Shown here piece by piece: positions 15,897 to 24,278 of a stretch of 64,000 bases of DNA (position 1 is its first letter; every line of letters begins with the position of its first letter). Under the pieces are notes generated by a model. The model worked only from the letters and a program-made list of their open reading frames with translations. It did not search any database and was not told the DNA's origin. The DNA lies in NCBI RefSeq assembly GCF_014168535.1, contig NZ_CP060007.1:4464001-4528000 (forward strand), read 5' to 3'. The DNA is from Lacibacter sediminis. GTDB lineage: Bacteria; Bacteroidota; Bacteroidia; Chitinophagales; Chitinophagaceae. A program made the position numbers and the translations under genes.

Positions 15897-16697
15897 TTAA
15901 AATGTGTAATGCAGAACGGTACCGTTCTGTAACAGGTAAAAATGGCCGGGCCTGATCACCGCTTTTTCCCTAACCTGTAAAAAAGCAGGCAGGGTAAATT
16001 TCTTTTCCGTTAATGTACCGGTTGTATAAGCCAGCAACTGCTGTCCTTCTATACCAACAATCGTTTTACCAAATATGGCAAGGTCAGTAAGTCCTTTGTA
16101 AGATATCTTGTTTTTAAAGGAGCCGTAAATATCAAATACATAAATTCCTTTTTCAGGATCGTAGAGATACACAAATCCATCCTGGTCGAAGATATGCGTG
16201 GGGTTGGGCACTTCATCGAAGATGATACGGAAATCAACCGTTTCACTCAGCAGCTTTCCATCTTCACCTATTTTTTTCAGTTTGCTTACTTGTTCATCAT
16301 ATACCCAGATATTGTTATCATAACTCTGCGCAATTGCTTTTGCCTGGAAGATATCCTGCTTGCGCAGGTCAATGGTGTTCACACTGTTTAAAAACCGATC
16401 GAGCACAACAACTGTTGCAAAGCTTTTATAATACAGCAATACTTTCAATGGATTGGTCGCATCAATGGAATAAAGTTTCCCATATCTGCGCACATCATTA
16501 AACACACCTATTGAATCGCCATTCGCATTCAGTTTTTTGAGCTGGTTATTTTTTGAAAGCAGGTAATAATTGCCGAGATTATCAATACTAAAATCTATAT
16601 AGTCGCCTTCCACCGTTTTTACTTCTGTAAACACAGCATTTTGCGCAACACAGATGTTTGCAAACAGAAAACATGTTATGGAAAGGATCAGTTTCAT
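15897..16697 (-). CDS. Secreted beta-propeller-like protein of unknown function
   Basis: 266 residues with a signal peptide (about 1-18, ending CVAQ). Repeating segments such as DFSIDNLGNYYLLSKNNQLK, KKIGEDGKLL and IFDQDGFVYLYDPEKGIYVF have the D-x-x-GN/G-x-Y/W-x-(Y/V) rhythm of NHL-like propeller blades. No catalytic motif is seen. It overlaps the end of lpxH by four bases (ATGA type), indicating translational coupling, and the MscS gene follows. An envelope-associated role is therefore plausible, but the function is not known. Confidence 0.7.
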   Translation of the reverse strand: MKLILSITCFLFANICVAQNAVFTEVKTVEGDYIDFSIDNLGNYYLLSKNNQLKKLNANGDSIGVFNDVRRYGKLYSIDATNPLKVLLYYKSFATVVVLDRFLNSVNTIDLRKQDIFQAKAIAQSYDNNIWVYDEQVSKLKKIGEDGKLLSETVDFRIIFDEVPNPTHIFDQDGFVYLYDPEKGIYVFDIYGSFKNKISYKGLTDLAIFGKTIVGIEGQQLLAYTTGTLTEKKFTLPAFLQVREKAVIRPGHFYLLQNGTVLHYTF

Positions 16698-17449
16698 TTA
16701 TAGTAGATCAGTTCTAATTGTTCACCATCAAACGATGCATAACTGAAATAACGTATCCAGTCGCCAAGGTTTATGTAACGGCTTTCATCAGTCAGACGAA
16801 AATCAATGGGCAGGTGTCTATGCCCAAACACAAAAAAATCAAACTTTTTTTGCTGCAGTACTTCTTTACAGTAAACGATCAGCCATTCATTGTCTTCCCC
16901 CAGGAATTTTTCTTCGGTTGCGCCTGTTTGTGCACGACTTCTCCGGCTGAGATAATTGGCCAGTCCAACACCAACGTACGGTGGTAATATCCCGAACAAC
17001 CATTTGCAAACCGGATTGCGAAATACTTTCTTCAGCATTTTATATCCATGATCACCGGGGCCTAACCCATCGCCATGACCTATGAAGAATGTTTTACCTG
17101 CATACTCAAATTCTTTTGGTTCATGATACACCGGGATGTTCAATTCCTTCTGTAAATAATCGTTCATCCACATATCATGATTGCCAACAAAGAAATGAAT
17201 CGGTATTCCTGCATCAGTTATCTCAGCCAGTTTTCCCAGCAAACGCACATAACCTTTGGGAACCACTGTGCGATATTCATACCAGAAATCAAACATATCG
17301 CCCACAATAAAAATAACTGCAGCATTGTGCTTGATCTCATCTAAAAACTGAACGATCTTTTTTTCACGAACAAGACTCTGTTCATAGTTGGGTGCCCCCA
17401 AATGAAAATCGGAAAGAAAATATATTTTTTTACCGGGAGGAAGTTGCAT
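16694..17449 (-). CDS. lpxH: UDP-2,3-diacylglucosamine diphosphatase
   Basis: Metallophosphoesterase of 251 residues that hydrolyses UDP-2,3-diacylglucosamine to lipid X in lipid A synthesis, at the cytoplasmic face of the inner membrane. All calcineurin-like metal motifs are in order: SDFHLG (13-18), GDMFDFW, GNHDMW, GHGD and GHRH. Start 17449 (MQLPPGKKIYFLSDFH) places the first metal motif near residue 14 as in the family; the longer frame to 17530 adds 27 residues inside the upstream gene's end. Its stop overlaps the start of the next gene. Family members with other substrates exist, but this length and motif set fit LpxH. Confidence 0.88.
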   Translation of the reverse strand: MQLPPGKKIYFLSDFHLGAPNYEQSLVREKKIVQFLDEIKHNAAVIFIVGDMFDFWYEYRTVVPKGYVRLLGKLAEITDAGIPIHFFVGNHDMWMNDYLQKELNIPVYHEPKEFEYAGKTFFIGHGDGLGPGDHGYKMLKKVFRNPVCKWLFGILPPYVGVGLANYLSRRSRAQTGATEEKFLGEDNEWLIVYCKEVLQQKKFDFFVFGHRHLPIDFRLTDESRYINLGDWIRYFSYASFDGEQLELIYYK

Positions 17450-17483
17450 CAAACAAATATAAAGAAGCTGCGGAACACCACTA

Positions 17484-17909
17484 CTATTTTGCTTTTTGTC
17501 GCATGTACTCCAAAACATCCCCACTTTCAATAACAGGCTTATCTGTTACATCGCACTTATACCAATAGATCCAGGCGTTAAACTCGCCATTATCAGTATA
17601 TACTGTTGTGAGTGCACGTTCGTATAGCTGCACTTCACCTTCTTCGGGATGCACTCCTTCATAATCATCTAACTGGCTGATGGCCCAATCAAATTCATCG
17701 GGGGAATTAGCTTCGTATAATTCGCCAATGATAAAGTGATCATCTGTTGTTGGTAAGGCGGCTGGATATTCAACCAGATCGTACAACTTGCCTTTTACTT
17801 TTCCATCGGCAAGATGCTTAAAATAAGGAGCAATATATTGAAAGGCAGGGCCATGAAAACCTCTGCGTAAACTTCCGTAAACAAATATTAATTGTATGGC
17901 ATTATTCAT
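17484..17909 (-). CDS. Gamma-glutamylcyclotransferase family (AIG2-like) protein
   Basis: 141 residues with the GGCT fold. The N-terminal FVYGSLRRG loop binds the gamma-glutamyl moiety. The expected acid/base Glu lies in LDDYEGV, and the late Y-WIYWYK strand is typical. It probably acts on gamma-glutamyl amines or damaged peptides in the cytoplasm. It is followed by lpxH after 34 nt. The exact substrate cannot be assigned. Confidence 0.85.
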   Translation of the reverse strand: MNNAIQLIFVYGSLRRGFHGPAFQYIAPYFKHLADGKVKGKLYDLVEYPAALPTTDDHFIIGELYEANSPDEFDWAISQLDDYEGVHPEEGEVQLYERALTTVYTDNGEFNAWIYWYKCDVTDKPVIESGDVLEYMRQKAK

Positions 17910-18043
17910 GCCTTAAAGATACAATGAAGAAGGAACAAGATTCAAGAAAACAAGGCACAGGAAGGAAAATACAATGCCCAAAAAACAAGTTACAAGAAAT
18001 CAAAACCCAAATTCTAAAACACCAATACCCAATTCCCTAAAAA
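17910..18043. other. A-rich intergenic stretch with CAAG-type degenerate repeats
   Basis: 134 nt between the LUD-domain gene and the GGCT gene. The plus strand is A-rich and low in complexity, with repeated AACAAG/TTCAAG/ACAAG units and AAAACCCAAATTC. No gene, terminator hairpin or exact -7 box was found. Confidence 0.4.
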
Positions 18044-18679
18044 TCATCCTTCAATCAAAAACACAAATACTTCTTTGGGGCCATGCACACCCACCACCAA
18101 TGTTTTTTCAATGTCGGCTGTGCGGCTGGGGCCTGTTGCAAAGCTTATAAATGATGGCAACTGCCCATTATACTTTTCACGCAGCGCAAGTAATGCATCT
18201 TTCAGATCATACACTAACTGGCTTGTATAGGCGATGCAAACATGAACAGGGGCATATACACTTGTTGTACGTCCGCTTTCATTGGCTGTACTCAACACCA
18301 TTGTTCCTGTACGACTCACCAGTAATTCGCAGGTGGTTAAACTCACATCCGAATCAGCAAGGTTGTTATGAAAGTTGATCGCTAATTTTTGCTGCCTAAA
18401 GATGTCGATCAGCTTTTTTTCCCTGCACACTACTTTATCCCATTTGCGTGTGGCAGCTAATTGCAGGAGTTGATCAGCCATATCCTGTTCATCGGCACAG
18501 AAGGTAAACCTGCCTTGCAGTTTTGTAAACTCCTGCGCAAACTGCACAGCCATATCATCAACCGGCGGTTGAAATACGCTGCTGTTTCCTTCACTATGGG
18601 GAAAAGGAACAGGCACCGGATGACTCAGTGCCTGTCTTATTTTTTTAAGAATATTTTCCTTTGCGGGAGAAATGCTCAT
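18044..18679 (-). CDS. LUD domain protein (LutC/YkgG family)
   Basis: 211 residues. The family signature is near the C-terminus: SFATGPSRTADIEKTLVVGV followed by HGPKEV. LutC proteins in other bacteria belong to the LutABC iron-sulfur lactate dehydrogenase complex, but no lutA or lutB is nearby. Here it follows ftsH by only 5 nt, so it is part of the rsfS-ftsH operon. As far as I recall, a LUD protein after ftsH recurs in Bacteroidota, so its role may differ from lactate oxidation. Acts in the cytoplasm. Confidence 0.85.
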   Translation of the reverse strand: MSISPAKENILKKIRQALSHPVPVPFPHSEGNSSVFQPPVDDMAVQFAQEFTKLQGRFTFCADEQDMADQLLQLAATRKWDKVVCREKKLIDIFRQQKLAINFHNNLADSDVSLTTCELLVSRTGTMVLSTANESGRTTSVYAPVHVCIAYTSQLVYDLKDALLALREKYNGQLPSFISFATGPSRTADIEKTLVVGVHGPKEVFVFLIEG

Positions 18680-18684
18680 ACTGA

Positions 18685-20733
18685 TTACAAAGTTTCTTTC
18701 AAGTCACGACCTTCTTTGTCAACGTTTGCTGCATGCATCACCGGAACATTATCTTCATCTAACAATTTCTTATGTTCAAACGGGCGCTTGCCGATCAACG
18801 CTTCCACATCACTCTGGAACAACACTTCTTTTTCCAATAATGCCTTCGCCAGTTTTTCTACATCACCTTTCTTTTCAGTAAGCAATGCTTTGGTGCGCAT
18901 GTAAGCAGAATCAATGAGCAAACGAACTTCGTTATCAATCATCTCTGCTGTTTTCTCGCTATAAGGCTTTGTGAATGTTTGCTCCTGGTTCGGATCATAA
19001 TAGCTGATGTTACCCAGCTTATCATTCATACCATAAACGGTGATCATTGAATAAGCAATACGTGTGATCTGTTGCAGATCATTACTTGCACCCGTTGAAA
19101 TTTTTCCAAAGAAAATATCTTCACTTGCACGGCCACCAAGTGTCATACAGATCTGATCGTTCAGTTGTTCGATGTTATAGAGATACTGTTCTTTTGGTGT
19201 GTATTGTGCGTAACCCAATGCTGCTGTACCTCTTGGAACAATGGTTACTTTTAATAACGGATAGGCATGCTCTAAATACCAGCCGCAGATTGCGTGGCCT
19301 GCTTCGTGGTAAGCAATGATCTCTTTCTCTTCGGGACTGATGAGTTTGTTCTTCTTTTCCAAACCACCAATTACACGATCAATTGCATCCTGGAAATCGC
19401 TCATATCAACTGCAGCTTTCCCTTTACGTGCAGCGATCAATGCCGCTTCGTTACATACATTGGCAATATCTGCACCGGCAAAGCCAGGTGTTTGTTCTGC
19501 CAGTTTATGAATATCGAGTGTTTCAGAAATTTTAATTGGTTTCAGATGCACTTTAAAGATCTGCTCACGACCTTTTACATCAGGACGATCAATAGAAATT
19601 TGTCGATCGAAACGACCCGGACGTAACAACGCCGGATCCAAAACATCGGGACGGTTTGTTGCCGCAAGGATGATGATACCGGTATCGCCACCAAATCCAT
19701 CCATTTCCACCAACAACTGGTTCAATGTATTTTCACGCTCATCATTACTTACAATAGCATTTCTTCCACGTGCACGACCGATGGCATCGATCTCATCAAT
19801 AAAGATGATACACGGTGCTTTTTCTCTCGCCTGCTTAAACAAATCACGCACACGACTTGCACCCACACCTACAAACATTTCCACGAAATCGGAACCGCTG
19901 ATGCTGAAGAAAGGAACCTGTGCTTCACCGGCCATTGCTTTTGCCAGCAATGTTTTACCCGTACCGGGAGGACCTACCAGCAATGCACCTTTTGGAATTT
20001 TACCACCAAGTGCTGTATATTTTTTAGGTTGTTTCAGGAAATCAACGATCTCCATCACTTCCACTTTTGCTTCATCTAAACCAGCCACATCCTGGAAGGT
20101 AACATTCACTCTTGTTCCTTTTTCAAACAACTGAGCTTTTGATTTTCCAATGTTGAAAATACCGCCACCTCCAGGACCAGCTCCGCCACCACTGTTCATC
20201 TTCCGCATGAGTAAAACCCACAGGCCGATCAAAACGAGAATAGGTAAGAGTAAGCTAATGAGTGGGCTCAGCCAGTTTTCATCAGTACTGTAACTGGCAA
20301 TAGGTTTACCGGTAACAGCTGTATTGGTTGTAATGATCTGCTGGATACGTTTATCGAATTCTTTATGATCTGCAACCGTGAACTCAAAGTTGAGCGGTTT
20401 GGTTTTATCGATCTTCACCTTTGCTTCCCTTGCCGTCACGATCTTTAAGATAGCCGGATCGTTCGCAGCTTCTGTTTTGAGTGTAACTCTTACAACATCC
20501 TTATTTCTCACAATGGTGTATTTTTCAACATAGCCTTTCATAAGCATGCTGTCTTCAAATACAACCTGTGAAGTGGGGATCGCATCGGGTGTAATTCCAC
20601 GGTAGAGGTTAAAGCCGATCAAAACGGCAGCGATTAACGCATAGAGCCAGTAAATATTAAAACGAAACGGTTTACGGCCATCTTTCTTATCACCGCCGCT
20701 GCTGTCTGGATTATTTCCTTGATTCAAACTCAT
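18685..20733 (-). CDS. ftsH: ATP-dependent zinc metalloprotease FtsH
   Basis: 682-residue AAA+ protease of the inner membrane that degrades damaged membrane proteins and short-lived regulators. Membrane segments lie at about 28-44 and 154-176 around the periplasmic FtsH_ext domain. Walker A is GPPGTGKT (254-261), Walker B IIFIDEID, the second region of homology ATNRPDVLDPALLRPGRFDR, and the zinc site HEAGH (476-480). A GGGAGPGGGG linker follows TM2. Length is normal. It is the second gene of the rsfS-ftsH-LUD operon. Confidence 0.98.
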   Translation of the reverse strand: MSLNQGNNPDSSGGDKKDGRKPFRFNIYWLYALIAAVLIGFNLYRGITPDAIPTSQVVFEDSMLMKGYVEKYTIVRNKDVVRVTLKTEAANDPAILKIVTAREAKVKIDKTKPLNFEFTVADHKEFDKRIQQIITTNTAVTGKPIASYSTDENWLSPLISLLLPILVLIGLWVLLMRKMNSGGGAGPGGGGIFNIGKSKAQLFEKGTRVNVTFQDVAGLDEAKVEVMEIVDFLKQPKKYTALGGKIPKGALLVGPPGTGKTLLAKAMAGEAQVPFFSISGSDFVEMFVGVGASRVRDLFKQAREKAPCIIFIDEIDAIGRARGRNAIVSNDERENTLNQLLVEMDGFGGDTGIIILAATNRPDVLDPALLRPGRFDRQISIDRPDVKGREQIFKVHLKPIKISETLDIHKLAEQTPGFAGADIANVCNEAALIAARKGKAAVDMSDFQDAIDRVIGGLEKKNKLISPEEKEIIAYHEAGHAICGWYLEHAYPLLKVTIVPRGTAALGYAQYTPKEQYLYNIEQLNDQICMTLGGRASEDIFFGKISTGASNDLQQITRIAYSMITVYGMNDKLGNISYYDPNQEQTFTKPYSEKTAEMIDNEVRLLIDSAYMRTKALLTEKKGDVEKLAKALLEKEVLFQSDVEALIGKRPFEHKKLLDEDNVPVMHAANVDKEGRDLKETL

Positions 20734-20832
20734 CTTGTTGTTTTTTTCCCTTCGTCCGGGATTTCAGATAGTATTACAAATAAGTAGCTAAAAGTTTCAG
20801 GTGGTAACTGTTAATATTTTGCTGATGTAGTG

Positions 20833-21243
20833 TTATTCATGATCAGCAGCAGCAGCATCGCTCCACATTTCCTCAAGCCGGTAAAATTTTCTTGTTTCGG
20901 GATGAAAAATATGCACCACCACATTTACATAATCCACCAGTACCCATTGCAACGCACTCATCCCTTCATGACGGTAAGGCCCTTCGCCACATTCTTCTTT
21001 CACCAGGTATTCAACATGGTCGGCAATGGCTTTTACCTGTGTGGTGCTGCCTGCTTCGCAGATGATGAAAAAATCAGAAACGGCTTCCGGTATCTTCCGC
21101 AAATCGAGGCTGATGACGTTTTCACCCTTTTTTTCCTGGATGGCCCGAATGATCGTTTTAAATAATTTGCTGTTTCGGTTAATGCGTGCCGTAGTGCTTT
21201 TAGAATCCTTGCTCCGGTTATTTAAGAGAGATAAAGTACTCAA
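20833..21243 (-). CDS. rsfS: Ribosomal silencing factor RsfS
   Basis: 136-residue protein that binds uL14 on the 50S subunit and blocks subunit joining in starvation. Typical features are AIQEKKGENVISLDLRKIPE, SDFFIICEAGSTTQVKAIAD, the EGMSALQWVLVDYVNVVVHI strand pair and FHPETRKFYRLEEMWSDA. An N-terminal extension of about 20 polar residues precedes the domain. It lies 99 nt upstream of ftsH and is divergent from birA. Confidence 0.95.
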   Translation of the reverse strand: MSTLSLLNNRSKDSKSTTARINRNSKLFKTIIRAIQEKKGENVISLDLRKIPEAVSDFFIICEAGSTTQVKAIADHVEYLVKEECGEGPYRHEGMSALQWVLVDYVNVVVHIFHPETRKFYRLEEMWSDAAAADHE

Positions 21244-21344
21244 TCGCTTGGTGGTTTAATGAATAAATCTGTTTTTTGCTAACGACGTTTCATCGCAGCT
21301 TTTTACTTTTTAATTTGTCCAAAATTAGTCAATCTTCGGTAACC

Positions 21345-22085
21345 ATGCTTCCTAAAAAATCAGATAACTTATGGATTGAGCTTCCTTCAGTGGACAGCAC
21401 CAACAACTATGCCATGGGGCTGATACATGAAGGACTGGCACAGCATGGTTTAACCATACGCACCGCCCACCAAACCAAAGGAAAAGGCCAACGGGGAAAG
21501 GTGTGGGAAACCGAGCCTGGCGCCAACTTGAGCTTCTCCATTATTGTGAAACCGGGACTGCTTCTTTCCCAAAGTTTTCAATTACTGGCCGCTACCGCCT
21601 TGGCGGTGAGAGATGAATTAGAGAAAGTTTTGGGCGATGAAACAAAAATTAAATGGCCCAATGACCTCTACTGGCGTGACAGAAAGACAGGGGGAATCCT
21701 CATTGAAAACGTTGTTCGTGGCAGGCAATGGCAATGGGCAGTGATCGGTATCGGTATCAACGTCAATCAAACCAAATTCAAAGGCCTTAAGAACCCGGTT
21801 TCGTTAAAACAGGTTACAGGCAAAGAAACTGATGTGTTGGAGCTGGCGCATGCTATACAAAAAACTGTTTTGATCAACTGCGATAACCTGCAACAGCAAG
21901 GGTTTAACAGGATTTTCGAAAGCTATAACCTTCAGCTCTATAAACTGCAGCAGTCCGTTCGGTTAAAAAAAGGAACCCGCATCATCTCAACAAAAGTAAA
22001 CGGAGTAAATAAATCGGGTCAGTTAGTTACAGGAAATGATGTGGAAGAGTGTTTTGATTTTGGTGAAGTAGAATGGCTGCTTTGA
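21345..22085 (+). CDS. birA: Biotin--[acetyl-CoA-carboxylase] ligase
   Basis: 246 residues. Activates biotin to biotinyl-AMP and attaches it to carboxylase carrier domains. Motifs: SVDSTNNYAM, the biotin/ATP loop GKGQRGKVW (the usual GRGRxG form with changes), KIKWPNDLYW, KTGGILIE and GIGINVNQ. There is no N-terminal helix-turn-helix, so it is a monofunctional ligase and not a repressor. Start 21345 fits the domain; the frame remains open to 21276 but those residues look non-coding and hold a -7-like box (TTAATTTG, about 21310). Divergent from rsfS. Confidence 0.93.
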   Translation: MLPKKSDNLWIELPSVDSTNNYAMGLIHEGLAQHGLTIRTAHQTKGKGQRGKVWETEPGANLSFSIIVKPGLLLSQSFQLLAATALAVRDELEKVLGDETKIKWPNDLYWRDRKTGGILIENVVRGRQWQWAVIGIGINVNQTKFKGLKNPVSLKQVTGKETDVLELAHAIQKTVLINCDNLQQQGFNRIFESYNLQLYKLQQSVRLKKGTRIISTKVNGVNKSGQLVTGNDVEECFDFGEVEWLL

Positions 22086-22137
22086 GATTTATTGTTTTTT
22101 TTTAAGACTTCGTTTTTTTCTAAGCCCTAACGGATGT

Positions 22138-22145
22138 TACCTTTG
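22138..22145 (+). promoter_or_regulatory. -7 promoter box (TACCTTTG) of the isocitrate dehydrogenase gene
   Basis: An exact TAnnTTTG match, 64 nt before ATG 22210. Transcription would start near 22152, directly at the hairpin 22151-22166. No clear -33 box was seen. Confidence 0.5.
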
Positions 22146-22150
22146 CGACT

Positions 22151-22166
22151 CCCGATGGCTATCGGG
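22151..22166 (+). repeat. Palindromic hairpin in the icd leader
   Basis: CCCGAT (22151-22156), loop GGCT, ATCGGG (22161-22166). If transcription starts from the box at 22138, this hairpin forms the extreme 5' end of the mRNA. It shares the GGCTATCGG core with the repeat at 1780-1861. No T-run follows, so it is not a simple terminator. Confidence 0.5.
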
Positions 22167-22209
22167 CCAAAAAATATAATCACCTGAACTAAACATAAAT
22201 AATCAATAC

Positions 22210-23661
22210 ATGAAAATTGCTGTAGCTAAAGGCGATGGAATAGGTCCGGAAATTATGGAAGCAGTATTATCCATTTTTAACGCCAACAAAGTTCCGTTGG
22301 AATATGAGTTTGTAGATATGGGTAAATGGGTGTTTGATAAAGGTTTCAACAACGGTATGACGCCTGAAGCCAAACAAACCATTGAAGCGTTGGGGCTTTT
22401 GTTTAAAGGGCCGATGGAAACGCCCAAAGGCAAAGGTGTAAAGAGTATTAATGTTACTGCACGTAAAACATGGAATACCTACGCCAACAAACGTGATTTC
22501 CAAACACTGCATGGTGTTGATACGGTGTTCAGCAAAGCCGGTATTCCAATCGACATTACAGTAGTTCGTGAAAATATTGAAGATACTTATGGCGGTATTG
22601 AACACATGCTTACACATGATGTGGCATTGAGCCGTCGTTTTATTACCCGCCCCGGCAGTATGCAGGTGATCCGCTATGCGTTTGAAATGGCAAGGCAGAA
22701 AAATGCAAAACGCATTACCTGTGGTCATAAAGCAAATATCATGAAGATCACGGATGGTTTGTTCCTTGAATGTTTTCATGAAGTAGCGAAAGAATATCCT
22801 GAGCTGAAAGCCGATGATATTATTGTGGATGACCTTTGTATGAAATTGGTTACACGCCCCGATCTGTTTGATGTGGTGGTATTGACCAATCTGCAAGGCG
22901 ATATTGTAAGTGATCTGTGTGCAGGATTAGTTGGCGGATTAGGTTTTGCACCAAGTGCAAATATTGGAGATCATATTTCCATTTTTGAAGCAGTGCATGG
23001 TACAGCTCCGGATATTGCAGGAAAAAATATTGCAAACCCAACAGCTTTATTGTTGAGTGGTTTGGCTATGCTTCGTCATCTTGGTTTAACAGAAAATGCA
23101 GGTTTGATTGAAAACGCATTACTGTACACATTAGAGAATGGTGTTCATACCGGTGATTTTGGCGATAAATCTATTCCTGCTGTAAACACCACGCAATTTG
23201 CTGAAGCCATCATCAACAATTTTGGTAAGAAACCTCAAAGTGGCGGACGGGAAATTATTCCAAACAAACCAGGCACGCCTACTCCATTGAAATTGGAATA
23301 CAACTCTATGATGGTGTCGCATGAAGGTGAAGCAGAAACCATTGTTGGTGTTGATCTGTTTATTGAAAGTGATGAACAACCAACTGCTATTGCTGAAAAA
23401 TGTCAGCGACATGCAGGTGTAAAGTTTAAGTTAGTAAGTATCAGCAACCGAGGTACACAGGTGTGGCCAACAGGTTCTGTTTACACCAACTTAGTAAATC
23501 AATACAATGTGCGCTTTGAAAGTATTGAAGACTATCCATTGAATCAGCAAGACGTGATTGGATTGTATGTAAGCATGAGTGGCAATTTCAAGATCTGTTC
23601 ATTTGAATTACTGAATATGTGGGGCGATAAGAAAGCATATAGTTTGGCACAGGGGCAGTAA
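22210..23661 (+). CDS. icd: Isocitrate dehydrogenase (NADP-type, extended C-terminus)
   Basis: 483-residue TCA-cycle enzyme converting isocitrate to 2-oxoglutarate. It begins KGDGIGPEIM and includes the substrate loop KSINVTARKTWNTYANKRDF, VVRENIEDTYGGIEH, the Lys/Asp catalytic region GHKANIMKITDGLF, and the metal-binding VVLTNLQGDIVSDLCAG, then FEAVHGTAPDIAGKNIANPT. After about residue 340 there is an additional C-terminal domain of about 140 residues, as in the longer Thermus/Rickettsia-like dehydrogenases. NADP preference is inferred from the subfamily. Its mRNA may begin with a hairpin. Confidence 0.92.
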   Translation: MKIAVAKGDGIGPEIMEAVLSIFNANKVPLEYEFVDMGKWVFDKGFNNGMTPEAKQTIEALGLLFKGPMETPKGKGVKSINVTARKTWNTYANKRDFQTLHGVDTVFSKAGIPIDITVVRENIEDTYGGIEHMLTHDVALSRRFITRPGSMQVIRYAFEMARQKNAKRITCGHKANIMKITDGLFLECFHEVAKEYPELKADDIIVDDLCMKLVTRPDLFDVVVLTNLQGDIVSDLCAGLVGGLGFAPSANIGDHISIFEAVHGTAPDIAGKNIANPTALLLSGLAMLRHLGLTENAGLIENALLYTLENGVHTGDFGDKSIPAVNTTQFAEAIINNFGKKPQSGGREIIPNKPGTPTPLKLEYNSMMVSHEGEAETIVGVDLFIESDEQPTAIAEKCQRHAGVKFKLVSISNRGTQVWPTGSVYTNLVNQYNVRFESIEDYPLNQQDVIGLYVSMSGNFKICSFELLNMWGDKKAYSLAQGQ

Positions 23662-23674
23662 GCTGTTTCAAAAT

Positions 23675-23713
23675 AAAAAGGAAGAGCCGCAAATTGTGCG
23701 GCTCTTCCTTTTT
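23675..23713. terminator. Bidirectional terminator between icd and the cytochrome-like gene
   Basis: A 17-bp perfect stem (23675-23691 with 23697-23713) and a 5-nt loop, with A-runs before and T-runs after, so it works in both directions between convergent genes. Confidence 0.85.
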
Positions 23714-23730
23714 ACAAACCCGGTGATTAT

Positions 23731-24111
23731 TTAATTATTTGCCGCACCGGCATCGATCCAGCAAATGATCGAATTCTTTTGAGCAGCGGTTAATGTACCG
23801 CTCTTAGGCATGGAGCCACTTAAAACGGCAGCACGTATCTGTGTTTTTACTTGATTGATCTCAGCATAGGTATTTAATGCAAAAGGAACCGTAGCTGAAG
23901 GAGCATTGTGGCAACCACTTACGGTACAACTCGCCTGAATAATCGGCAATACATTTGCAGAAAATTGTATAGCGGCACTTGTACAGTTAGGCGTATAGGT
24001 AGTACCCCCGCCTCCATTACCACCACCACCATTGTCCGTACCACCTGATTTTTTACACGAAGAAACAAAGCATACCGCTATCAGCATTGTGCAACTAACA
24101 AGCCATTTCAT
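23731..24111 (-). CDS. Cytochrome c-like lipoprotein
   Basis: 126 residues. Lipobox CFVSSCKKS, then a flexible linker GGTDNGGGGNGGGGTT, then a small domain with one haem-attachment-like site CTVSGCHN (CxxxxCH spacing) and MPKSGTLTAAQKNSIICWID, typical of planctomycete-type cytochrome c-like domains. The Met in SGSMPKSG could be the distal ligand. It would be an envelope electron carrier or redox sensor. Whether haem is bound with the CxxxxCH spacing is not known from sequence. Confidence 0.72.
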   Translation of the reverse strand: MKWLVSCTMLIAVCFVSSCKKSGGTDNGGGGNGGGGTTYTPNCTSAAIQFSANVLPIIQASCTVSGCHNAPSATVPFALNTYAEINQVKTQIRAAVLSGSMPKSGTLTAAQKNSIICWIDAGAANN

Positions 24112-24278
24112 AAAGAATAATTTTAAAAGTTATAACACCTGTTTCTCAAGTAACGTGAGATTGAATTAATTGGTTGCCTCGGGCATAATTTTAAGGTTAA
24201 TGAATAATTGATATGAGCAATTATTCATTATGTTGCAAGCCTTATACAGATCATAAGCGCCCATAGGCAATCAACGAG

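Noticed and set aside
22267..22896. A 209-residue open minus-strand frame
   Set aside because: Antisense to icd, in a strongly coding gene; the peptide is rich in His, Phe and Cys with no family motif.
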